From: Nocardioides nitrophenolicus
GTDB taxonomy: Bacteria; Actinomycetota; Actinomycetes; Propionibacteriales; Nocardioidaceae
NCBI RefSeq assembly: GCF_016907515.1
Contig: NZ_JAFBBY010000001.1
Coordinates: 744,001 to 808,000, forward strand
Length of the DNA stretch: 64,000 nucleotides
Direction of reading: 5' to 3'
How positions within the stretch are numbered: the first letter of the stretch is position 1; the number at the start of each line of letters is the position of its first letter. The translations under genes were made by a program, and so were the position numbers. Of the stretch, positions 15,961 through 25,000 are shown in pieces. Under the pieces are notes generated by a model, which did not search any database, had not been told where the DNA came from, and worked only from the letters and a program-made list of their open reading frames with translations.

Positions 15961-17976
15961 CTACACGACCGCCTCCGCGGCGAGCGGCACGGCTCCGAAG
16001 TCGACCGGCGCCGCGTCCAGCTCGGCCCGCACCCGGACGGCGGCACCCCCGCCGAACGCCCCGACCTCCAGCGGGACGGCGGCCAGCGGGCCCGCGTCGG
16101 CCGCCGGGTCCGCGAACCGCACCCCCCGCGCCTCCAGTGCCGAGCGGACAGCGGCCTGGCGACGGCCACCCTCGCCGCGCAGCGCGAGCGTGGCGCCTCG
16201 GGCGAGCGCGACCCGGGCACCGTGGACGACGGCGGCCTCGCCGTCGCTGCCGGGCGCCCAGTCGACGACCACCGGCGCGTCGGGGGCGGGCGGCGTCGTA
16301 CCGGCGGCGACCACGACGACCGGGGACTCGTTGGCGGCCACGACGGCGGCGAGCGACGGGTCGTCGGACCAGGCGACCAGGCCCTGCGGGGCGAGTGCGC
16401 CGACCAGCTCGACCAGGTCCTGCTCGACGTCGGCGCTGGGGTGCGCGATCACCCGGACGGGTACGCCGAGCTCCTCGCCGAGGTGGACCAGGACCTGCTG
16501 GCGCTCCATCGCCGCGGCCATCTCGGCGAGGTCGAGGGAGAGCCCGCTGCCGACCTCGAGCGGCCGCCCCTGCGGCGTGAGGTCGGCGAGCACGATCTCG
16601 GCGGGCCGGGCGCCGGCGAGCGCGGCCACGGCGAGCTCCACCGGCAGCCGGTTGTCCTGGCCGTCGCGGGCCAGGACCAGGATCCGGTCGACGGCCTCGG
16701 CGCCGAGGGCGGCCCGCTCCGCCTCGGCGATGTCGCGGGCGACCCGGCGCTGGGGGTAGACGAACGACAGCAGCGGACCGGTCATCACCGTCGTGACCAG
16801 CGCCATCACCACCATCATGGTGAACAGCTCCTGGCTGAGCAGGCCCTTCTCCAGGCCGACGTTGAGGATGATCAGCTCGGTCAGCCCGCGGGTGTTCATC
16901 AGCAGCCCGAGCGAGCTGGCCTGCCAGTGCGGGACCTGCTGGAGCCGCGCGCCGACGTACGCACCGACATACTTGCCGACGATGGCGACCGCGAGGATGC
17001 CCAGCATCGGGACGATGTGCTCGGTCCCCAGCCCGCGGATGTCGACCTTGAGGCCGGAGAGCAGGAAGAACACCGGCAGCAGCAGAAGTACCGAGATCTG
17101 CTCGAGACGGACCAGGATCTCGTGGCGCAGGGCCGCGGCGTTCTCGTGGGGGATGATCGCGCCGAAGAGGAAGGCGCCGAAGATGTAGTGGATGCCGAGG
17201 ACCTCGGTGGTGGCCGAGAAGAGCAGCATCCCGACGAGCACGACCGACAAGATGGTGGGCGTCAGCTCGCCGGCGCGCTGGTAGGCGCGGGTCAGGCCGG
17301 AGAGGGCGGGGCGCACCACGAACACGGCGACGGCGACGAACGGGACGGCGAGGTAGATCGCCCAGGCCGGCAGGTGCCCGTGACCGGCGTCCACCCCCGC
17401 GATCGCGAGCACGACGGCCAGCAGCGTCCAGGCGATGATGTCGTCGGTCGCGGCGCAGGCGAGCGCCAGGCCGCCGGTCTCGGTGCGGTGCATCCTGCGG
17501 TCGGTGAGGATCCGCGCCAGCACCGGGAACGCGGTGATCGACATCGCGGCGCCCATGAACAGCGCGAACGGCCAGAACTCCGCGTCGGCCGGCTTCAGCG
17601 CCTCGGTGGCGCCGCTGCTGACGAACAGGTGGGCCAGCCCGATGCCGAGGGCGAAGGGCAGCGCGATCGAGGTCAGCGACACCGACACCGCGACCTTCTC
17701 GCGGCCGCGGACCAGCGAGAGGTCGAGCTCGAGCCCGACCACGAACATGAACAGCACCAGGCCGACCCGGGCGAGCACGTCGAGGAAGCCGCGCTGGTCG
17801 ACCGGGAACAGGTCCTGGCTGAGCTGTACGCCGAGCAGGCTGGGCCCCAGCAGCACCCCGGCCGCGATCTCGCCGACCACCGGCGGGATGCCGATCCGGG
17901 CCACCGCGGCGCCGGCCAGGCGCGCGACGACGATGATCAGCGCGAGCAGGGCCAGGAGGACCGCGAAGTCGAGCAC
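15961..17976 (-). CDS. CPA2-family cation/proton antiporter with C-terminal USP-like region
   Basis: In this 671-residue protein residues 1 to about 400 form a dozen transmembrane helices typical of monovalent cation:proton antiporters-2: GIPPVVGEIAAGVLLGPSLLG, LFMFVVGLELDL, the ion-binding pair in ATDDIIAWTLLAVVLA (DD suggests electrogenic exchange), FLFGAIIP and NTRGLTELIILNVGL. The cytosolic tail (about 420-671) has two weak universal-stress-protein-like alpha/beta units (DRILVLARDGQDNR, then SPVVVVAAG) in place of the KTN domain of KefB. It is the Na+ or K+/H+ homeostasis type; the ion is not deducible. It is convergent with the Fic gene, with eight bases between the stops. Confidence 0.9.
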   Translation of the reverse strand: MLDFAVLLALLALIIVVARLAGAAVARIGIPPVVGEIAAGVLLGPSLLGVQLSQDLFPVDQRGFLDVLARVGLVLFMFVVGLELDLSLVRGREKVAVSVSLTSIALPFALGIGLAHLFVSSGATEALKPADAEFWPFALFMGAAMSITAFPVLARILTDRRMHRTETGGLALACAATDDIIAWTLLAVVLAIAGVDAGHGHLPAWAIYLAVPFVAVAVFVVRPALSGLTRAYQRAGELTPTILSVVLVGMLLFSATTEVLGIHYIFGAFLFGAIIPHENAAALRHEILVRLEQISVLLLLPVFFLLSGLKVDIRGLGTEHIVPMLGILAVAIVGKYVGAYVGARLQQVPHWQASSLGLLMNTRGLTELIILNVGLEKGLLSQELFTMMVVMALVTTVMTGPLLSFVYPQRRVARDIAEAERAALGAEAVDRILVLARDGQDNRLPVELAVAALAGARPAEIVLADLTPQGRPLEVGSGLSLDLAEMAAAMERQQVLVHLGEELGVPVRVIAHPSADVEQDLVELVGALAPQGLVAWSDDPSLAAVVAANESPVVVVAAGTTPPAPDAPVVVDWAPGSDGEAAVVHGARVALARGATLALRGEGGRRQAAVRSALEARGVRFADPAADAGPLAAVPLEVGAFGGGAAVRVRAELDAAPVDFGAVPLAAEAVV

Positions 17977-17985
17977 CGTCGCAGC

Positions 17986-18540
17986 CTATTGCGTCAGACG
18001 GCGCGCTGTTCGGGATACGACGAGCGCCGACGACGAGCCTCGACCACGGTGTGCGGGCGCCGGTCGACCCGCCGTCTCGTACACCGAGCGAGGCGCGAGG
18101 CGACGGTGGGGCCGCATGTGCAGCGCCAAGATGTCCGCCAAGCCATGAGGTGCGTAGACACGGAGGCTCTCCCCGTCGCGAGTGACGCCGACGGAGCAGG
18201 TCGTCGACGCGAAGGAGCAGATGGCGTCGGCCGCGCTGGCGAACGGCTCGGTGGGCGTGCCGAACCTCTCCTCGTACCAGAGATGAACGCGGGCCTCATT
18301 GCGCACCTCGACCGTGGCGACGAGGTCTCCGAACAGGGTCTCCGCCGCGGAGACGATGCGATCCTCCGCCTCCCACGACAGGTCGGAGTCGTCGAAGTAG
18401 AAGATGTCGTAGTCCTTGACTCCATATCCCGGAGGCCGACCGTCGACCGCGTTCCAGACGTTCTGGAAGACCGCTCCCGCCGTCAGCCACCGTTCTGCCA
18501 AGCCGAGCTGCGGGGTGCGGTCCACGATGGCGTGGCCCAC
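17986..18540 (-). CDS. Nucleotidyltransferase-fold family protein (COG3575/DUF925 type)
   Basis: The product has 184 residues from the GTG at 18540. The pattern WLTAGAVFQNVWNAVDG near the N-terminus followed by KDYDIFYFDDSDLSWEAED (acidic metal-binding residues) and a later RVHLWYEERFG fits the NTP_transf_6 family of uncharacterised minimal nucleotidyltransferases. The C-terminal 40 residues (RPHRRLAPRSVYE onward) are less conserved and lower in complexity than usual, so the end may be drifting. It is divergent from the LexA-box promoter of the HNH gene, 92 bases away, so the SOS regulator might affect both. Substrate unknown. Confidence 0.72.
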   Translation of the reverse strand: MGHAIVDRTPQLGLAERWLTAGAVFQNVWNAVDGRPPGYGVKDYDIFYFDDSDLSWEAEDRIVSAAETLFGDLVATVEVRNEARVHLWYEERFGTPTEPFASAADAICSFASTTCSVGVTRDGESLRVYAPHGLADILALHMRPHRRLAPRSVYETAGRPAPAHRGRGSSSALVVSRTARRLTQ

Positions 18541-18623
18541 AGGAGATCACCTTTGCTGAAACTACTCGGCCACCCTCGACACACCCGAGAAACAACGCGA
18601 AAGCGCCCGAGATCGCGTTGCAC

Positions 18624-18639
18624 TCGAACGGATGTTCGA
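18624..18639. promoter_or_regulatory. LexA (SOS) box
   Basis: TCGAACGGATGTTCGA is a perfect palindrome TCGAAC-N4-GTTCGA and matches the actinobacterial LexA consensus. It overlaps the region just before a TACCAT -10-like hexamer at 18641-18646, so LexA binding would block transcription of the HNH gene. The HNH gene is therefore expected to be DNA-damage inducible. Confidence 0.8.
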
Positions 18640-18652
18640 ATACCATGAGGTG

Positions 18653-20068
18653 GTGATCTCGGACCTCTCGGAAGCCACGCCGGAGCAGCTGCTCCGCGCT
18701 TCCGAGGACCGCGTCCGGATGGCCCGCCAGGTCGAGGTCGACAAGCTCGAGCTGTTGCTCGCCTGGGCCGACCTGCATTCCGGTGACCCGCAGGCCGAGC
18801 CCGACGCGGTGCCTGCCAGGTTCGGCGGTCCGCGGCTCATCGCCCTCGGCGGTGACGGCACACCACAGGTCCAGGACCTCGCGCTGGTCGAGATCGCGAT
18901 CGCGCGCCACGAGGCCGTGATGACCACACGCCGGGCGCTGGCCGACGCCCTCGACCTGCGCCACCGCCTCCCCCAGGTCTGGGCCGGCGTCGGCGAAGGC
19001 CGGTGCGAGGTGTGGGTGGTGCGCAAGGTCGCCCGGATGGCGCGTCGCCTCGACCGGCACCAGATCCGGCTCGTCGACACCGCGGTCGCTGCTGCGTTGG
19101 ACGCAGCACCCGCGCGGGTCCTGGCGATCGCCGAGGCCAAGGTCATCGAGGCCGACACCGCCGCCCACACCGAACGGATCAAGGCCAACCAGGACAAGAA
19201 GGGCGTCTGGTTCTCCCGACCCCGCTCCGGTGGCCAGGTCGACGACCCCGACGCCAACACCGACAGCCAAGCAGGGATCGGGACCGTGTTCGCCCGCCTC
19301 GACGAGGCCGACGCCCTCGAGTGCGCCCGCACGGTCGAGGACCTCGCCACCGCACTGGCCGCGCACGCCACCCCACCTCTCGACGGGCAGGACCCGTTGC
19401 CGATGGACCACTGGCGCGCCGAGGCGTTCGCGATGCTCGCCGACCCCGCCGCCGTGCTCGCGTTCTACCGCTCGATCGAGGCTCCTGACGAACACGAAGC
19501 CGACGCCACGACTGGGGGCGCGGCGGAGATCGTCGTCCACGTCGCCCAGCAGGCCGACGGCACCCTCGGCCCCCTCGCCCGCGTCGACGACCTCGGTCCC
19601 CGACTCCTCGACCAGGTCCGCGACCTGTTGCGCCGCCAGACCGCCGTCACCCTCACCCCGGTCATCGACCTCCACACCGGCCGCTCGGTCAACGGCTACG
19701 AGCACCCCACCGACGTCAAGCACCGCACCGAGCTCAGGACGCTCGGCGACGTCTTCCCCCACGCCACCGGCCTCTTCACGAGACACGGCCGGACACCGGA
19801 CCACGACCACACCACGCCCTACGACGACAACGGACCACCCGGCCAGACCGGCGACCACAACGACACCCCACTCACTCGACACCACCACCGAGCCAAGACC
19901 CACCTCGGCTACACCGTCCTACAGCTCGGACCCGACCGCTGGGTCTGGGGCACACCCCACGGCCTCTACCGCCTCGTCACCGGCGGCGGCACCCGACCCA
20001 TCACCCGAGCCGAGTACCACCTCCACGCCCAGCAGGCGATCGTCCTCGCCGACGACTACGCCGCCTGA
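18653..20068 (+). CDS. DUF222 / HNH-like protein lacking the zinc cysteines, SOS-controlled
   Basis: The protein has 471 residues from the GTG at 18653. An ATG at 18632 lies inside the LexA box and is an unlikely start; GTG at 18650 is an alternative. DUF222 fills about 1-320. The HNH region near 380-430 keeps DHDHTTPYDDNGPPGQ and TRHHHRAKTH, but the CxxxC and CPCNLxPLC cysteines of the sister protein at 2801 are gone (VFPHATGLF and HNDTPLTRH instead). The His/Asn/His-like metal residues may survive, but the structural zinc cannot be bound the same way. The preceding LexA box and a possible leaderless promoter make it damage inducible. Function of the family is unsettled. Confidence 0.85.
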   Translation: MISDLSEATPEQLLRASEDRVRMARQVEVDKLELLLAWADLHSGDPQAEPDAVPARFGGPRLIALGGDGTPQVQDLALVEIAIARHEAVMTTRRALADALDLRHRLPQVWAGVGEGRCEVWVVRKVARMARRLDRHQIRLVDTAVAAALDAAPARVLAIAEAKVIEADTAAHTERIKANQDKKGVWFSRPRSGGQVDDPDANTDSQAGIGTVFARLDEADALECARTVEDLATALAAHATPPLDGQDPLPMDHWRAEAFAMLADPAAVLAFYRSIEAPDEHEADATTGGAAEIVVHVAQQADGTLGPLARVDDLGPRLLDQVRDLLRRQTAVTLTPVIDLHTGRSVNGYEHPTDVKHRTELRTLGDVFPHATGLFTRHGRTPDHDHTTPYDDNGPPGQTGDHNDTPLTRHHHRAKTHLGYTVLQLGPDRWVWGTPHGLYRLVTGGGTRPITRAEYHLHAQQAIVLADDYAA

Positions 20069-20078
20069 AGGCCGGTCC

Positions 20079-21151
20079 TCAGGTGGTCTCCCACCGGAAC
20101 AGCCGCGCGGCGAGCAGGGTGACCACGACCGCGAAGCCCGCCAGGATCCCGAGCGGCGCGAGGGCGGCGGCGGGACCCTCACCGCGGACCATCACGTCGA
20201 GCATGCCGGTGTTGAAGTGCTTGAGCGGCATCAGGTCCGAGAGCCGCTGCAGCCAGGTGGGAGTGCCGTCGAGCGGGAAGAAGGAGCCGCTGAGGAAGGC
20301 CATCGGGAGGACCAGGAAGTTGGCGAGGTTGACCGCGCCCTCGGTGGTCTTGGCGAGCGCGCCGGCGAGCAGTCCGAGCGCCATGAAGCACAGGGTGCCG
20401 ACGGCGACCAGCGGGAGGGCCATCCACCACGAGCCGGTGAGGGTGAGCCCGAACGCCGCGGCGCCGAGGCCGAGGAAGATGGCGAGCTGGCCGAACGCGA
20501 TGAGCAGGGTCACGGCGACCCGGGCGCCGACGATGGTGCCGGTGCCGACGGGGGCCAGCTGGAGGCGGCGCAGCAGCTTGGACTGGCGCCAGCCCTGCAG
20601 GGTGGCGGCGGAGCCGAAGGCGGCGCTCATCGCGACCGCCCAGCCGAGCAGGCCGGGCGTGACGAACTGGATGACCGACAGCGACTCGTCCTCGACCCGC
20701 TCCGCCGTGAAGGAGTACGCTGGCGGCTGGCCGGTGGCGGCGACGTTGGCGCCGTCGACGAAGGCGCGCAGCGTGCCCTGGGTGACGGCCGCCTTGACCT
20801 GGTCGGTCTGGGTGTAGTGGGCGACCAGGTCCGCGCCCTGCTGCTCGATGGCGACGTCGGCGTCGCCCTTGCGGACCTGCTCGAGGGCAGCGGCCAGGTC
20901 GCTGGTCCGCTCGACCCGGAAGGTCTCGCGGAAGGCGTCGGCCGCGGCGTCGGGCAGGTCCTCGATGAGCGGGACGGCACCGACCTGGATCAGGTCGACC
21001 TTCGACTGGTCCTGGTTGCCGAGGATGCCACCGAACAGGACCAGGAACATGAGCGGGAACACGACGGCGAAGAAGACCGCCGCCTTGTCGCGCAGGAAGC
21101 CGCGCAGGATCGCGACCGAGAGTGCCCAGAACGCCGACTGCCGCTCGCCGC

Positions 21152-21155
<4 letters not shown>
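20079..21155 (-). CDS. ABC-2 type transporter permease
   Basis: The product has 358 residues from the ATG at 21155, overlapping the ATPase stop as ATGA. It has an N-terminal helix (AVFFAVVFPLMFLVLFGGIL, about 25-45), a large extracytoplasmic domain (about 50-170) and then five or so helices with WLQRLSDLMPLKHF before the last, the layout of ABC-2 half-transporters that export drugs, lipids or antibiotics. The partner ATPase is directly upstream. The substrate cannot be deduced. It is convergent with the HNH gene, with ten bases between. Confidence 0.92.
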
Positions 21156-22051
<896 letters not shown>

Positions 22052-22073
22052 CGCCGACGACCCTAGCCGGAGC

Positions 22074-25000
22074 TCAGGCGAGCAGGCCTCGCACCACCCG
22101 CAGCCCGACGGAGACCTTCGCGATGTCGGCCGGCTCGTCGGCGCAGACCGCTGCGAGCGCGCCGATCGCCTTGTCGACCACGCCGCCGGCCTGGGCCTCC
22201 CAGGCGGCGACCCGCCGGGACGCCGCCTCGGCCGGGTCGTCGGTGCCGTCGAGCTCGCCGGTGGCCTCCAGCACCTCGGCGGTGAGCCGGGCGTGCACGG
22301 CGTACAGGTCGTCGCGCAGCGCGGCCCGCGCCATGGTCTGCCACTGGTCGGCGCGCGGCAGGTCCACGATCCGGCGCTGCAGCACGGACAGGCCGAGCCG
22401 CTCCCCCAGCGCGAAGTGCACCCGCGCGACCTCGGCCGGCGAGAGCTCGTGGCTGTCGGCGATCTCGACGACGTTGAGCAGCGTGTAGGCGACGTCGAAC
22501 GACGCGACCCGGCTGGCGAGGTCCTCGGGAACGTCCTGGTTGACCAGGGACGTGCGCCGGGCCTCGTACGCCGCCAGCTCGGCGCCGGTCAGCAGGTCGG
22601 GCAGCTCCAGCATGGTCTCCTGCACGTCGGTCGCGAAGAACTCGACATTGCCCTGGCTGTCGAGCGGCGGCCGCCGGTTGGTGACCAGCCAGCGCGACGC
22701 ACGCTCGACCAGGGTGCGCATCTCGACCCGCATCCGGGTCTGCAGCGCCGCGTCGAGGACGTTGTCGTACTGCTCCAGCTCGCGGCGCAGGTCGAGCGAG
22801 CCGAAGATCTCGCGCGCCACGAAGTTGGCGCGGGTCAGCTCGGCCGCACTCGCCCCGGTCTCGGCGGCCAGCCGCGGCCAGTAGGTCATGCCGGCGCCGT
22901 TGACCAGGTCGTTGACGACCTGGGTCACGATGATCTCGCGGCGCAGCGGGTGGTCGCCGACCTGGTCCATGAAGTCGGTCTGGACCGGCACCGGGAAGTA
23001 GGACTGCAGGTCGAGCTCGAGATAGCGGTCCTCGGGCAGGTCGGAGGACAGCAGCTCCTCGGCCAGCACGATCTTGGTGTAGGCCATCAGCACCGCGAGC
23101 TCCGGTTGGCTGAGGGTGCCGCCGGCCTCGATCCGGCGGGCGACCTCGCGGCTCGAGGGCAGCGCCTCGAGCTCGCGGTCGAGCAGGCCCTGCGCCTCCA
23201 GGTCGCGCATCCACTGTTCGTGGACGTGCAGCAGCGAGACGGCATTCTTGGCGGCGTTGGCGAGCGCGAGGTTCTGGTCGTAGTTGTCGCGCAGCACCAG
23301 CTCGGCGACCTCGTCGGTCATCGAGGCGAGCAGCTCGTTGCGCTGCTTGCCGGTCAGGTCGCCGTCGGCCACGATCCGGTCGAGCAGGATCTTGAGGTTC
23401 ACCTCGTGGTCGGAGGTGTCCACGCCGGCGGAGTTGTCGATGAAGTCGGTGTTGATCCGGCCGCCCTCGAGCGCGTACTCGATCCGGCCACGCTGGGTGA
23501 AGCCGAGATTGCCGCCCTCCCCCACGCAGCGCACCCGGAGCTGACCGCCGTCGACCCGGATCGCGTCGTTGGACTTGTCGCCCGCGTCGGCGTCGGTCTC
23601 GGTCGATGCCTTCACGTAGGTGCCGATGCCACCGTTCCAGAGCAGGTCGACGGGTGCGAGCAGGATCGCCTTCATCAGCTCGGCCGGGGTGAGACGGGTG
23701 ACCCCGTCGTCGAGCCCGAGCACCGCGCGGACCTCCGCACTGACCGGGATCGACTTCGCGCTGCGCGGGAAGACGCCGCCGCCCTGCGAGATGAGGGACC
23801 GGTCGTAGTCCTGCCAGCTGGACCGGGGCAGGTCGAAGAGCCGCCTCCGCTCGGCGTACGACGCCGCGGCGTCGGGCGCGGGGTCGAGGAAGATGTCGCG
23901 GTGGTCGAAGGCCGCCACCAGCCGGATGTGCTCGGAGCAGAGCATGCCGTTGCCGAACACGTCGCCGGACATGTCGCCGATCCCGACGACGGTGATGTCC
24001 TCGTTCTGGCAGTCGATGCCCAGCTCGCGGAAGTGGCGGCGCACCGACACCCAGGCGCCCTTGGCGGTGATCCCCATCGCCTTGTGGTCGTAGCCGACCG
24101 AGCCGCCGCTGGCGAAGGCGTCGCCCAGCCAGAAGCCGTAGTCGGCCGAGACTCCGTTGGCGATGTCGGAGAAGGTCGCGGTGCCCTTGTCGGCGGCCAC
24201 GACGAGGTAGGAGTCGTCCGCGTCATGACGGACGACGTCCGGCGGCGGCACCGTCTCGCCGGCCACCAGGTTGTCGGTCACGTCGAGCAGGCCGCGGATG
24301 AACGTGGTGTAGCAGGCCACCCCCTCGGCCAGCCACGCCTCGCGGTCGGAGGAGTCGGGCAGCTGCTTGGCGTAGAACCCGCCCTTCGCGCCGACCGGCA
24401 CGATGACGGTGTTCTTGACCATCTGCGCCTTGACCAGGCCGAGGATCTCGGTGCGGAAGTCGTCGCGCCGGTCCGACCAGCGCAGTCCGCCGCGGGCGAC
24501 GGCGCCGAAGCGCAGGTGCACGCCCTCGACCCGCGGCGAGTACACGAAGATCTCGAAGCGCGGCCGCGGCTCGGGCAGGTCGGGGATCGCCGACGGCTCC
24601 AGCTTGAGGGAGAGGTACGGCTTCGGGACCCCGTCGTCGGTCTGGAAGTAGTTGGTGCGCAGGGTGCTGCGGATGTGGGTGAGGTACGAGCGCAGGATCC
24701 GGTCGTGGTCCAGGCTGACCACGTCGTCGAGGGCGGCCTGCACCTGCGCGACCAGTGCCTCCTCCCGCGCGGCCCGGTCGGCCTCGGCGGCAGGGTCGAA
24801 GCGCACCTCGAACAGCGCCACGAGCAGCTGGGCCAGGTCGACGTTGTCGACCAGGGCCTGCTCGATGGAGTCGACCGCGAACGGGCTGTTGCCCTGCTTC
24901 ATGTACTTGGCGTAGGCCCGCAGCAGCATCGCCTGGCGCCAGGTCAGCTGGGCGCGCAGCACCAGCCGGTTGAAGCCGTCGACCTCGGTGTGGCCGTCCC

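Noticed and set aside
15268..18648. A 1126-residue plus-strand frame covering the Fic end, antiporter and nucleotidyltransferase
   Set aside because: The real genes on both strands have clear family motifs; this frame is a GC-rich shadow.
18632..18652. ATG at 18632 as start of the second HNH protein
   Set aside because: It falls inside the LexA palindrome and upstream of the probable transcription start; no ribosome site precedes it.
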